DNA from: Palsa-883 sp963847615
GTDB taxonomy: Bacteria > Pseudomonadota > Alphaproteobacteria > Acetobacterales > Acetobacteraceae
Direction of reading: 5' to 3'
Assembly (NCBI GenBank): GCA_963847615.1
Contig: CAWKAN010000039.1
Location: 1-58,846, forward strand
DNA length: 58,846 nucleotides
The notes beneath the pieces were generated by a model. The model was not told the origin of the DNA. It ran no database searches and saw only the letters and a list, made by a program, of their open reading frames with translations. Position numbers and translations under genes: made by a program. Shown here in pieces: positions 16,447 through 26,650 of the stretch. Positions within the stretch are counted from its first letter, which is position 1. Every line of letters begins with the position of its first letter.

Positions 16447-18432
16447 TCAGTCTCCCGTGGCGGCCTGGGCGAGCAGCCGCCGCCGCGCCCGCGCCGCGAC
16501 GCCCACCCGCCAGCGCCGGTCGCTCAGGCTGACCATGCCGCCGAACGCCATGATCACGCCGCCGATCCAGATCCACGGCACCAGCGGCTTCCAATAGGCG
16601 CGAATCGTCCAGCCGCCGTGGCTGTCGCGCTCGCCCAGCGCGACATACAGGTCGGCCAGCAGATTGGTGCGGATCGCGGTCATGCTGGTGGTCTGCTGCT
16701 GCAACGGGAAGAACCGCCGCTCCGGATGCACCGTGGCGATCAGCGCACCGTCGCGGCGGATCTCCACCGACGCCCGGTCGGCGCTGAAGTTCGGTCCGGG
16801 CACCTTGTCAACGCCGGCCAGGTGCAGCACGTAGCCGCCGATCGGCAGGTCGCCGCCGACCGGCACGAGCTGGATGTTCTCGACCGCGAAGGACGAGGCC
16901 GAGATGCCGGCGACGGTGACCGCCACGCCCATATGCGCCAGCGTCATCCCGTACGCCGCGCGCGGCAGGTGCAGCGCGCGGCGCCAGCTGTCGCCGATGC
17001 CGCCGCGCAACAGCCGCACCCGCTCGGCCCACTCGACCGCGGCGGAGGCGAACACCCAGGCGGCCAGCGCAATGCCGAGGATCGACAGCACGCGCGCGCC
17101 ATGCGTCACCACCAAGCCGCCGGCGACCACCACCAGCGCCACGGCGAAGGCCGCCCACAGCCGCTGCAGCGCGCCCGCCAGGTCGCCGCGCTTCCACGCC
17201 AGCAGCGGGCCGACGCCGACCGCCAGCAGCAGCGGCACCATCATCGGCGCGAAGGTGCGGTCGAAGAACGGAAACCCGACCGACAGCTTCGGCCCGCCGA
17301 TGGCATCCAGGAACAGCGGATACAGCGTGCCCAGGAACACCGTGGCGCAGCCGCACACCAGCAGCACGTTGTTCAGCACCAGCGCGCCCTCGCGCGAGAT
17401 CGGCGCGAACAGCCCGCCGCCCTTCAGGTTCGGCGCCCGGATCGCATACAGCGTCAGCGAGCCGCCGATCACCGCCACCAGCAGCAGCAGGATGAAGACG
17501 CCGCGCCGCGGGTCGGAGGCGAAGGCGTGCACCGAGGTCAGCACGCCCGAGCGCACCAGGAAGGTGCCGACCAGCGACAGCGCGAAGGTGAGGATGGCCA
17601 GCAGCACGGTCCAGCTTTTCAGCGTGTCGCGCTTCTCCACCACGATCGAGGAATGGATCAGCGCCGTGCCGATCAGCCACGGCATGAAGGACGCGTTCTC
17701 CACCGGGTCCCAGTACCACCAGCCGCCCCAGCCCAGCGTGTAGTAGGCCCACCAGCTGCCCATCGCGATGCCGATGGTCAGCGCGCACCACGACGCCAGC
17801 GCCCACGGCCGCACCCAGCGCGCCCAGGCCGGATCGACCCGGCCCTCGATCAGCGCGGCGACGGCGAAGGAGAACGAAACCGAGAAGCCGACATAGCCGA
17901 GGTAGAGGAACGGCGGATGGAAGGCGAGGCCGGGATCCTGCAGCACCGGGTTGAGCCCGTCGCCGTTCGCCGGCGGCGGAAAGACGCGCAGGAACGGGTC
18001 CGAGGTCAGCAGGATGAACAGCAGGAAGCCGACGCCGATCATGCCCTGCACCGCCAGCACGCGCGCGCGCAGCTCGGCCGGCAGGTTGTCGCAGAACAGC
18101 GAGACCAGCGCGCCGCACAGCGACAGCATGAACACCCAGAGCACCATCGAGCCCTCGTGGTTCCCCCACACCCCGGTGATCTGGTACAGCAGCGGCTTGT
18201 CGGTGTGGCTGTTCTGCACGACGTTGAGCACGGTGAAGTCCGAGGTGATGTAGGCATACATCAGCGCCGCCATCGCCACCGCGATCAGCGCGAACTGGGT
18301 CAGCGCCGCCGACCGTCCCACCGCCATCCAGCCGACATTGCCCCGCGCCGCGCCGACCAGCGGCAGGACCGACTGCGTCAATGCCACGAACAGCGCCAGG
18401 ATCAGCGCGTAGTGGCCGGCTTCGATGATCAC
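16447..18432 (-). CDS. ccmF: Haem lyase subunit CcmF
   Basis: A 661-residue polytopic membrane protein that ligates haem to apocytochrome c. It shows the WWD haem-handling motif (WGGWWYWDPVENASFMPW), conserved HxH-region sequence GVWGNHEGSMVLW, and about 13-15 helices. The start is the GTG at 18432. No ccmE, ccmA-D or apocytochrome gene precedes it here, so the early ccm genes must be elsewhere. Nearby multiheme cytochromes would be its main clients. Confidence 0.95.
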   Translation of the reverse strand: MIIEAGHYALILALFVALTQSVLPLVGAARGNVGWMAVGRSAALTQFALIAVAMAALMYAYITSDFTVLNVVQNSHTDKPLLYQITGVWGNHEGSMVLWVFMLSLCGALVSLFCDNLPAELRARVLAVQGMIGVGFLLFILLTSDPFLRVFPPPANGDGLNPVLQDPGLAFHPPFLYLGYVGFSVSFSFAVAALIEGRVDPAWARWVRPWALASWCALTIGIAMGSWWAYYTLGWGGWWYWDPVENASFMPWLIGTALIHSSIVVEKRDTLKSWTVLLAILTFALSLVGTFLVRSGVLTSVHAFASDPRRGVFILLLLVAVIGGSLTLYAIRAPNLKGGGLFAPISREGALVLNNVLLVCGCATVFLGTLYPLFLDAIGGPKLSVGFPFFDRTFAPMMVPLLLAVGVGPLLAWKRGDLAGALQRLWAAFAVALVVVAGGLVVTHGARVLSILGIALAAWVFASAAVEWAERVRLLRGGIGDSWRRALHLPRAAYGMTLAHMGVAVTVAGISASSFAVENIQLVPVGGDLPIGGYVLHLAGVDKVPGPNFSADRASVEIRRDGALIATVHPERRFFPLQQQTTSMTAIRTNLLADLYVALGERDSHGGWTIRAYWKPLVPWIWIGGVIMAFGGMVSLSDRRWRVGVAARARRRLLAQAATGD

Positions 18433-18735
18433 GACTCGGTCTCCATCATCATGGTGGGCGTCATCGCCGGGTTGATCCTCGGATCAAGCTCCGATGGGAC
18501 GTCATAGTCGCCTCGGGGTGGGCATGACACCCATCGACCCGGGCCTGGTAGCGCCCGCGAGAAAGCAAGCAAGACTCACCACAGAGACACGGAGACACCA
18601 AGAAGGCAGTCGAAACGCTTGGCGCGAAGCGCAGCCATTTGTCTTCTCGGTGTCTCCGTGCCTCCGTGGTGAATCTTCTTGCCGCAGATCGGGTGCCGAT
18701 GTCCCGCCCCGCGCGGCCCCAGCCACACGCAACGA
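18433..18735. other. ccmF-hemA gap with repeat sequences
   Basis: Holds a REP-like stretch (about 18455-18530) and the inverted repeat at 18571-18680. The frames that run into ccmF look like translated repeats, not a ccmE remnant. Confidence 0.5.
18571..18680. repeat. Inverted repeat of the 'CACCACAGAGACACGGAG' type
   Basis: AAGACTCACCACAGAGACAC... at 18571-18606 pairs with its complement at 18645-18680 with a few mismatches. Similar palindromes with this core occur in many bacterial genomes. It sits just past the 3' end of hemA and could terminate it. Confidence 0.75.
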
Positions 18736-19954
18736 CTACGCCGCCGCCCGTTGTTCCGGGCGCAGGATCGCCCGCAGCGCCTCGACCAGCCGGTCCATCA
18801 TCGCATCGGTGTGCAGCGGCGTCGGCGTGAAGCGCAGCCGGTCCTCGCCGCGCGGCACGGTGGGGTAGTTGATCGGCGTCGCGTACATCCCGTGCTCGTC
18901 CAGCAGGCGCCGGCTGACCGCCTTGCACAGCGCGGCGTCGCCGATGTGCAGCGGCACGATGTGGCTGTCCGAGGCGATGCGCGGCAGGCCCGCCGCGTCG
19001 AACCGGCGCTTCAGCGTCTCCGCCCGCTCGAACAATTTGGCCCGCCGCGCCGGGTCGGCCCGCACGTGGCGCACCGCGGCCAGCGCGGCGGCCGCCACCA
19101 TCGGCGGCAGCGAGGTGGTGAAGATGAACCCCGGCGCCACCGAGCGGATGTAGTCCACCACCTCGGCATCGCCGGCGATGTAGCCGCCGTGGCAGCCGAA
19201 TGCCTTGGCCAGCGTGCCCTCGATGATGTCGATGCGGTGCGCCACGCCGTCGCGTTCGGCGACGCCGGCGCCGGTCGGGCCGTACATGCCGACCGCGTGC
19301 ACCTCGTCAAGGTAGGTCATCGCGCCGTGGCGCTCGGCCAGGTCGCAGATCGCCCCCAGCGGCGCGATGTCGGCGTCCATCGAGTAGACCGACTCGAAGA
19401 CGACCAGTTTCGGCGCGCTGACCGGCGCCGCGCGCAGCAATTCCTCCAGATGCGCCATGTCGTTGTGGCGGAAGATATGACAGACGGAGCGCGCGCCCTT
19501 GATGCCGGCGATCATCGAGGCGTGGTTCTTCGAGTCGGAGAACACCTGCCACAGCACGTCGGGCCCGGCCGGGCGGGAATTCAGCACCGTCGACAGCGCC
19601 GGCCTGGTTCGACACGAAGCCCGAGGTGAACAGCAGTGCCGCCTGCTTGGCGTGCATTGCCGCCAGCTCGGCCTCCAGCGCGTCATGCGCCGGGCTGGTG
19701 CCGCCGATGTTGCGCGTCCCGCCGGCCCCGGCGCCCATCGCGCGGGCCGCGGCGCAGGCCGCCTCGACCACCACCGGATGGCCGCCCATCGCCAGGTAGT
19801 CGTTCGACGACCAGACCAGCACCTCGGTGCCGTCGGGGCGACGGTAGACCGGGAAATCCGCCGCCTGCTTCTGCAGCGCGGTGAACTCGCGATAGCGCCC
19901 CTGCGCGCGGATTTCGTCCAGCGACTGACGGCAGAACGCGTGGAAACCAACCAT
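18736..19954 (-). CDS. hemA: 5-aminolevulinate synthase, one frameshift
   Basis: The C4 (Shemin) pathway enzyme that condenses glycine and succinyl-CoA, the first step of haem synthesis; about 405 residues when one extra base is removed. It shows VWSSNDYLAMGGHP, GGTRNIGGTSPAHDALE, FSDSKNHASMI, YLDEVHAVGMYG and the PLP lysine in IIEGTLAKAFGCHGGYIAG. Reading breaks near 19597-19604, between LFTSGFVSNQA and LSTVLNSRPAGPDVLW. Start ATG at 19954. An FNR-like box lies about 125 bases upstream. Its position beside ccm and multiheme genes suggests coupling of haem supply to cytochrome production. Confidence 0.93.
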
Positions 19955-20079
19955 TCTCGGACACCCCTGTCGCGCGGTGAGGAACCTTCAGCCAACCCGG
20001 ACCCAAGGCGACCCGGCGCCAGCCGGCCGCGCATCGGCGTCCACCGGCACATCTGTCAGCCGAACCAATTGATGCCTCA

Positions 20080-20093
20080 TTGAGCTAGATCAA
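20080..20093. promoter_or_regulatory. FNR/FixK-like box in the hemA-mocR intergenic region
   Basis: TTGAGCTAGATCAA matches the TTGAT-N4-ATCAA consensus at 9 of 10 positions. It lies 126 bases upstream of the hemA ATG and between the two divergent genes. Control of hemA by FnrL or FixK is established in several alphaproteobacteria. Confidence 0.5.
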
Positions 20094-20268
20094 CGCCATG
20101 CCGCAATGCAGCGCTAGTGTCCTTCTTGTCATCTTAGCCTGTGGGTCGGTAGCGCAAAAGCGTCTGCCATCGACCTCGCGGGCGCCCCGCATGGAGTTCA
20201 CGACCGATGCCAGCACGGTGCGGGACACGCCTCCCGGGCAGCCAGCCCGGCAAGCCAGGGGCGGCGTC

Positions 20269-21682
20269 ATGCTGATCCCCCTCAACCTGGCGCGCGACCA
20301 GCCGCTGCAACAGCAATTGCATGACCAATTGCGCGAGCTGATCGGCGGGGCGCGGCTGCGGCCGGGCGCGCGCATGCCCTCCACCCGCATGCTGGCCGAG
20401 CAGTTCGGCATTTCACGCATCACCGTGCTGCTGACCTACGAGCGGCTGATCGCCGAGGGCTATCTGGAGACGCTGCCGGCGAAGGGCACCTTCGTCGCCC
20501 AACTGCCGCCGCGGCTGGCATGCTGTCACGCCGGGCCGTCGGTGCCGTGCGGCACCGGGCGTGCCGCCCCGGTCGAGCCGCGGGTCGGCCGGCCCGACGC
20601 CTCGCTGTTCCCCGCCGGCCGCTGGCGCGGCCTGATGCGGGGGGCGCTGGACGGGCTGGGCGCGCAGACTCGGGTCGGACGACCCGGCCGGCAGCCCCGC
20701 GTTGCGCAGCGCCATCGCCGACTGGCTGTCCACCTCGCGCGGGCTGGCCGTGGCGCCGGAGCAGGTGATCCTGGTGAACGGCCGCCAGCAGGGCCTGCAC
20801 ATCGCGGCCCACCTGGCGCTGCGTCCGGGCGCCCGTGCGGTGGTGGAGGATCCCTGCGATCCCGACGCCGCCGCCACCCTGGCCGCCGAGGCGGCCGAAC
20901 TGGTGCGTGTCCCGATCGACGCCGACGGGCTGCGCACCGACTGCCTGCCCAGCGGCGAGGCCGCGCTGGTCCATGTGACGCCGGAGCATCATCGCCCGCT
21001 CGGCGCCGTCCTGGCGCGCGGCCGGCGGATCGCCCTGCTGGCCTGGGCCGCCCGCGCCGGCGCGCTGGTCCTGGAGGAGGATTGCGAGGGCGAGCTGCGC
21101 TACGGCGAGGCGAACGAGCCGCCGCTGCTGAGCCTGGACACCGATGACCGGGCGATCCTGCTGAGCGGTTTCTGCACCTCGCTCGGGCCGTGGCTCAGCC
21201 TGGCCTACATGGTGGTGCCGGGCCGGCTGATCGGCGCCGCGCTGGCGGCAAGGCGGATGATCGACGACAGCCGGCGGCGGCTGGAGGAAACCGCGCTGGC
21301 CGACCTGCTGGCCAGCGGCGTCTATGCGCGCCACCTGCATCGGCTGGGCAAGGCCTATGCCAGCCGCCGCGATGCGCTGCTGGGCGCGCTGCGCCAGCAG
21401 TTCGACGCCACGACGCCGATCTGGGGCGAGCATGCCGGCCTGCACCTGGCCTGGTTCCCGCCGCGCGATGCCGGCTCGCCCGCCTATCTGGCCTCCATCG
21501 CCCGGCGCTGCGGGCTGGAGGCGGCCGCCCTGCCGGTCGAGATGCGCGCCCGTCCGCCGGGCAGCCAGGCGCTGCTGCTCGGCTTCGGCATGCTGCCGGA
21601 GCGCCAGCTCGCCAGCCGCGTGGCCCAGTTCGCCGCGACGGCACAGGCCAGCCGCCAGAGCGAGGCGCTGTCGGCCGACTGA
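20269..21682 (+). CDS. MocR/GntR-type regulator lacking the PLP lysine, one frameshift
   Basis: About 470 residues when one inserted base near 20678 is ignored. The N-terminal winged helix-turn-helix is PLQQQLHDQLRELI ... MPSTRMLAEQFGISRITV. The rest is an aminotransferase fold I domain (DDPAGSPALRSAIADWL, VLVLEEDCEGELRYG-like). The lysine that would bind PLP (SKTL in relatives) is replaced: the segment reads SGFCTSLGPWLSLAYMVVP. It may therefore not form the internal aldimine, or it may sense another ligand. It is divergent from hemA, itself a fold I PLP enzyme. ATG at 20191 is an alternative start. Confidence 0.8.
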
Positions 21683-21771
21683 ACAGCGGCGGTAGCCCCG
21701 GCGCCAGACTCCACACCTGCCAACGCGGGCGATCCTGCGCCCCTGGCGCGGTCGCGCTGGTTTGCACGGCC

Positions 21772-21800
21772 ATACCAGGGGCTTGCACCCCGTCTGGTAT
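21772..21800 (+). terminator. Terminator hairpin after the mocR-like gene
   Basis: ATACCAGGGG and CCCCgtCTGGTAT pair around CTTGCA, followed by CATTAAATTTT. Position and T-rich tail fit a rho-independent terminator 90 bases past the stop. The AT-rich stretch after it may also hold the promoter of the multiheme operon that starts at 21962. Confidence 0.6.
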
Positions 21801-21961
21801 CATTAAATTTTGGAAAGCTGGGCCTACAGGTTGGCCGCATCCTGGCTGATCATATGGCGATGGTAATTCTACCTTGCCGAAGTACCCGTTGAACGCAGCC
21901 ACCCTGCCCGACGCGCCGCAGGTGGGCAATGTGCGCGTATGCCCCAAAGAAGACTGGTGTC

Positions 21962-22999
21962 ATGCCTAAGCACATCGTCCGCCTCCTCGTCCTGATGGTG
22001 CTGTTCGGCGCGGTCGTCTACGCAGCCAAACAGTATTTCACCGTCCGGTCCTTCTATATGTACGGCCATTACCGGGGCAACGCGGTGGCGGACATCGCCT
22101 CGGACAAGCCGAAATTCAAGGGTTCAGCATCCTGCGCGCCCTGTCACGCGGCGCAGAGCACAGAATGGTCCAGCGGCGTGCATCACAGTGCCGCGCTGGG
22201 CAAGGTGGTCCAGTGCGAGGTCTGCCACGGTCCTGGCGGCAGCCGGGATGTGAAGGGCATGTTCGAGCACGTCTCGACCGGCAATGACCACCCGAACAAT
22301 CTGAAAATGGCCGTGCCGACCGACACGGTGAAACTCTGCACGCTTTGCCACGAGAAGATCGCCGGCCGGCCGGCGCAACAGCCGCAGATCGTCGTCGCCG
22401 ATCACGACGGAACGCTGCAGTGCACGACCTGCCACAACCCGCATTCGCCGATGACGATCGCCGGGTCCGTGCCGGCCGGGGCGCCGCCGGGCGATGCGGC
22501 AGCGGGAAAGACGCTGGCCGCCGTATGCGCGGGATGTCACGCCGCGCCGGCCGGCGCGCAGCCGGCGGTCGGCCCGAACCTTGACGGCCAGCGGCAAGCC
22601 TACCTCGTCGAAGCCATGCGGGCCTACAAGGCCGGGCTGCGCGACAACAAGCTGATGCTCGGCATCGTGCAGAACCTGAGTGATGCCGATATGCGGAACG
22701 TCGCCGCCTACTTTGCGGGTTTGAGCTGCCGCAGCGGCGCCGAGCAGGATAAGGCGGAGGTGGCTGCAGGGCATGCGTTGGCCACCAACTGCGTGATTTG
22801 CCATGGCACCGTTGGCGTCAGCCGGCGACCCCTGTGGCCCGACCTCGCCGGACTTTCCAAGGACTACGATGTCACGGCACTGAAATCCTACCGCGACGGC
22901 GGTCGCAAGAACCCCTTGATGTCCGTGATGGCCAAGGATCTGAGCGATGCGGATGCGACCAGGCTGGCGGCGTTTTTTGCCAACGCCGGGTGCAAGTGA
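21962..22999 (+). CDS. Hexaheme cytochrome c, tetraheme plus two class I domains
   Basis: A 345-residue membrane-anchored cytochrome. The N-terminal helix (about 5-23) is an uncleaved anchor or signal. Six CxxCH sites lie at about 58, 85, 126, 154, 189 and 277. The first four form a compact NrfB/c3-like tetraheme part (CAPCH, CEVCH, CTLCH, CTTCH). The last two each head a class I domain with the motif AYKAGLRDNKLMLG ... NVAAYFAGL. It precedes a Tat ferredoxin and an NrfD subunit, so it is the likely electron-accepting or -donating cytochrome of that quinone complex. An ATG 11 codons upstream is possible. Confidence 0.88.
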   Translation: MPKHIVRLLVLMVLFGAVVYAAKQYFTVRSFYMYGHYRGNAVADIASDKPKFKGSASCAPCHAAQSTEWSSGVHHSAALGKVVQCEVCHGPGGSRDVKGMFEHVSTGNDHPNNLKMAVPTDTVKLCTLCHEKIAGRPAQQPQIVVADHDGTLQCTTCHNPHSPMTIAGSVPAGAPPGDAAAGKTLAAVCAGCHAAPAGAQPAVGPNLDGQRQAYLVEAMRAYKAGLRDNKLMLGIVQNLSDADMRNVAAYFAGLSCRSGAEQDKAEVAAGHALATNCVICHGTVGVSRRPLWPDLAGLSKDYDVTALKSYRDGGRKNPLMSVMAKDLSDADATRLAAFFANAGCK

Positions 23000-23039
23000 G
23001 GCCCGCAACAACAACAAGATGACAAGAGGGCGGCTGAAA

Positions 23040-23920
23040 ATGGCAGATCAGCAAGGACCAGAGGAGCCCAAGCCAGGACGCCGGAGCTTCCTGGGATTGC
23101 TCGGCGCGGCAGTCGGAACCGGCGCCGCGGCGGTCGCGGCCGAAGCCGCTGGCGGTGGCGTCGTAGCGAAGGCCGCCGCCGCTCGAGCAGCAGCAGCAGC
23201 AACAGCAGCAGCACAGCCGGCCCCGAAGCCGAATATCCCGGGCTACGACTGGTCCAAGCACCAATGGGCGTTCGGGGTTGATGCCTGGAAGTGCATCGGC
23301 TGCCTGCGTTGTGTCGAGGCCTGCAAGATAGAAAACAATGTCGCGCTCGACGCGCATCACTTCCGCACCTGGGTCGAGCGCTATGTCTATCTGGACGGCG
23401 AAGACGCGCCGCACATTGACAGCCAGGACGATCCGGTGAACATCGCGGCCTCGGGCTCGGAAGCGCACTACCGCTTCGCCAATCGCTACAAGGACGCCAA
23501 GGTGGATAAGGCGTTCTTCGTGCCCAAGCTGTGCAACCACTGCACGCATCCGGCCTGTGTGCAGGTGTGCCCCACCGGCGCCACGTTCAGGACCGAGGAC
23601 GGTGTGGTGCTGATCGACCACACCTATTGCATCGGCTGCCAGTACCTGCGTGCAGGCCTGCCCGTACGGCGCGCGCCTGTTCAACGCGGAGAAGCACGTC
23701 TCGGACAAGTGCACCTGGTGCTATCACCGCATCACCAAGGGGTTGCAGCCCGCCTGCGTCGAGGTGTGCCCGGTCGGCGCGCGCATTTTCGGTGACCTGA
23801 GGGACAAGGAGAGTCCGGTCAGCCGTTTCATCAGGGAAAACCGCGTGGAGGTGCTGCGGCCGCGACACCGGCAACGCCCCGAATGTGTTCTACCTCGGGA
23901 TCAACAAGGATGTGGACTGA
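23040..23920 (+). CDS. Tat-exported four-cluster ferredoxin subunit, two frameshifts
   Basis: About 292 residues after correction. A twin-arginine signal (GRRSFLGLLGAAVG) is followed by an Ala-rich linker and then four cysteine sets: CIGCLRCVEAC; CNHCTHPACVQVCPTGA; CIGCQYCVQACPYGARLF; and CTWCYHRI...PACVEVCPVGARIFG. This is the NrfC/DsrO/HybA-type periplasmic ferredoxin that relays electrons between NrfD and a cytochrome or catalytic subunit. One extra C near 23647 and one near 23864 interrupt the frame; without them the protein ends in NAPNVFYLGINKDVD. The stop overlaps the nrfD ATG as TGATG. Confidence 0.88.
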
Positions 23921-25102
23921 TGGAACCGCTTTTCCTCTCCGCTCCCTATACCGGCTACGTCTATCCCAACGAGACGGTGTTCCCGTGGGGCGTGCTCATC
24001 GTCGTGTATCCGTACCTCACCGGGCTGGTGGCCGGCGCCTTCACCGTTTCGAGCCTGTATCAGGTGTTCGGCTTCAAGCCCCTCCAACCCGTGGCGCACT
24101 TTGCGCTGTTGTCCTCGTGGTGCCTGATGATCTTTGTGCCGACGCCGCTGCTGCTGCATCTGGGACACCCGGAGCGGGCGATGAACGCCATGCTCACGCC
24201 GCATTGGACGTCCGCCATGGCGATGTTCGGCTACTTCGCTGCATTCTATATCGTGCTGCTGACGATGGAGTGTTGGTTCGTGTTCCGGCCGTACATGGTG
24301 CAGCAGGCACAACAGCGGCGCGGCCTGTTCGGGCTGGCCTATCGCGTGGCGTGCCTCGGATCGTACGATCTGTCCGAGAAGGCGATGCAGCTATGACCGG
24401 AAATGGATCTTCGCGCTCGCCATCCTTGGCATACCCGGAGCGCATGGCCTGCACGGCTATGTCGGGTTTGTCTTCGGCTCGCTGAAATCCCGGGAATGGT
24501 GGTCGTCCGACCTGATGCCCGTCATCTTCCTGTTTTCCGCCATCATTTCCGGTGTTGCGTTGCTGATCCTGCTGTATGTCGTGTCCTGCTGGTTGCGCCG
24601 GGTGCGGGTCGATCTGGCATGTCTGAAAGGCCTGGGCTACGCGATGTGGGGCTTCATGATGTTTGCCCTGCTGCTGGAGCTGGTGGAATTCGGCGCCATC
24701 ATCTATCGCGGCCGCGAGGGCATCGAGGTGATCGAGCAGTTCATTACTGGCCCGCTGCTAGTGCCGTACTTCATTCTGCAGCTCGGTGTCGGGGCGGCGA
24801 CGCCGATCCTGATTTTGGCCTACATGTTCTGGCGGGGAACCGCCGGCAGGACCTTGCTTATCGGCGTCACGCTCAGTGCCCTGCTGGTGGTGTTCTCGGT
24901 GCTGATGATGCGCTACAACGTGGTGATTGGCGGGCAGGAGATCTCCAAGACCGGCAAGGGGCTGCTGACCTTCCCGTTCGAGGTGTTCGGCAAGGATGGC
25001 TTGATCGCCGCCGCTTCCGTGCTGATCGCGCCGCTCATCTTGCTGGCGGTGATGGTCCGGCTGCTGCCGCCCTGGCACGATCCGGAACCGGAAAATGCAT
25101 GA
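23920..25102 (+). CDS. nrfD: NrfD-type membrane quinone oxidoreductase subunit, one frameshift
   Basis: About 393 residues in eight to ten membrane helices. It starts MEPLFLSAPYTGYVYPNETV and has the family signature FVPTPLLLHLGHPERAMN. Reading breaks near 24389 and resumes as YDRKWIFALAILGIPGAH, then LELVEFGAIIYRGREG. NrfD proteins exchange electrons with the quinone pool and pass them to the ferredoxin subunit. With the hexaheme protein and ferredoxin this gives a complete Nrf/Cbc-like complex without a catalytic subunit, so its partner should be another cytochrome. The stop at 25102 is close to the next cytochrome gene. Confidence 0.88.
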
Positions 25103-25318
25103 GCGTTGGTGCGGTGGGCGTCCACACGTATGCGCCTCCACTGAACAACCGGTGTGTCAACCTCTCGATCTTACATGTCGGCCATGAGCATTGTGCGAGA
25201 GACATCGACCAATGAGTTGTCGGTGAAACCCCCGGAAGCTATACAAGCGACAGTGATTGCTGGACCAAACTCAACGCGCCGACGGACCTCGCCCACAAGT
25301 GGGCGTTATGGGGGCATC

Positions 25319-26608
25319 ATGAGAGATTCGACCGCTTGCACCGGGACCGCAACGCGCGCCGGGGCCGCCGTGCCACGGTCCGGCGCGCGGTTTTCCATCG
25401 GGGCCCCGGCCATCGCGGCAGGCGCCCTCGCCGTCCTGTTCTGCGTGGCCGGTTCCCTCGCCGCAGTCGCACAACCGCCGGCAACCCAGGCTACCAGAGC
25501 TGACGAACTTCGCCCCCTGCATGCCAACTCGATGGATATTGCGGAAGGCAAGCGCCTCGCACAGCACTTCTGCGACGATTGTCACGGCGCGGCCGGAATC
25601 AGCACGATCCCGGGCGTGCCCGATCTGGCCGGCCAGCGCGCCCCCTATCTCTACCGCGAGATGCACGCTTACCTGTCGGGTGCCCGTGGCAATGACACCA
25701 TGAACGGTGCCATCACCTACCTCAGCGCCGATGCAATGAGCAACGTGGCGGCCTACTATGCGACCCTGGATCCCGCTCAACCGGCCGCGGCGAGCAACGC
25801 GACGGTCGAGGTTGACGCGGCGCAGGCCGGCAAGGCCGCCGCGGCCGCCTGCGCCGGCTGCCACGGCGAAACCGGCATCACCAGGACGCCTGGCATTCCA
25901 AGCCTGGTCGGGCAGGAGCCGAAATATCTCGTCACGGCCATGACCGCCTACAAGGACGGCGAGCGCAAGAACGACACCATGAAGGCCATGATCGCGCCGA
26001 TGGCCGACGCCAACCTGAACAACATCGCATTGTTCTTCGCGCTGCAAAAGCCTGCTCGGGCGCCAACCCCCGCACCAGGCGACCCAGCTTCAGGCCAGGC
26101 CCTCGCCGCCCCCTGCGCCGCCTGCCACGGCGCCGAGGGCGTCAGCGGCAATCCCTCGTCGCCGAGCCTGGCCGGCCAGGACGCCCAGTACCTGACCGCC
26201 GCGCTGCACGAATACAAGGACGGCGCACGCAGCAACACCACGATGAAGGCCCTGGCGGCGGGACTCGATGACACCGCGATCAAGAACCTGGCCGCTTTCT
26301 ATGCGGGCCTGCAGCCACAGCCGCCGAATGTGCGCAAGCCGCTGACCGCCGCCCAATGGGCGGAGCGATGCGACCGCTGCCACGGCGTCAACGGCAACAG
26401 CACCGATCCGCGCATCCCGGCCCTGGCGGCCCAGCGCGTGGGATATCTGGAGAAGGTGTTGAATGCCTATCGGACGGGTGCGCGCCGGAGCCCGGAGATG
26501 GCGGCGATGGCCGACGTCCTGTCCGAGAATGATGTCAGGAACCTCGCGGCGTACTACGCGCGCCAGAAGGCGCGGGCCGTCGTCTACGTGCCGATACCGC
26601 CCCAGTAG
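25319..26608 (+). CDS. Tetraheme cytochrome c of four tandem class I domains
   Basis: About 429 residues. A hydrophobic segment at about 28-50 is a signal or anchor. Four domains each hold one CxxCH (CDDCH near 85, CAGCH near 178, CAACH, CDRCH) and the conserved pattern DLAGQxxxYL...AYxxGxRxNxTM...NxAAYYA. This resembles two cytochrome c4 proteins joined head to tail. It is probably a periplasmic electron shuttle between the inner-membrane complexes and the outer-membrane conduit. The start chosen (ATG 25319) follows GGGGGC; longer readings upstream lack family features. Confidence 0.88.
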   Translation: MRDSTACTGTATRAGAAVPRSGARFSIGAPAIAAGALAVLFCVAGSLAAVAQPPATQATRADELRPLHANSMDIAEGKRLAQHFCDDCHGAAGISTIPGVPDLAGQRAPYLYREMHAYLSGARGNDTMNGAITYLSADAMSNVAAYYATLDPAQPAAASNATVEVDAAQAGKAAAAACAGCHGETGITRTPGIPSLVGQEPKYLVTAMTAYKDGERKNDTMKAMIAPMADANLNNIALFFALQKPARAPTPAPGDPASGQALAAPCAACHGAEGVSGNPSSPSLAGQDAQYLTAALHEYKDGARSNTTMKALAAGLDDTAIKNLAAFYAGLQPQPPNVRKPLTAAQWAERCDRCHGVNGNSTDPRIPALAAQRVGYLEKVLNAYRTGARRSPEMAAMADVLSENDVRNLAAYYARQKARAVVYVPIPPQ

Positions 26609-26650
26609 GCGAACGAGGGGATACCAGCAATCACAGACAGGAGCCGGACG

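Noticed and set aside
15943..18507. An 854-residue plus-strand frame opposite ccmF and ccmG.
   Set aside because: Composition is Gln/Arg/His-rich shadow of the real genes on the other strand.
18433..18560. A possible ccmE remnant ending right at the ccmF start.
   Set aside because: The sequence reads as REP-type repeats and has no CcmE features.
23640..24400. Programmed frameshifting in the ferredoxin and nrfD genes.
   Set aside because: No slippery site is visible and the same kind of +1 break occurs in unrelated housekeeping genes; sequence error is simpler.
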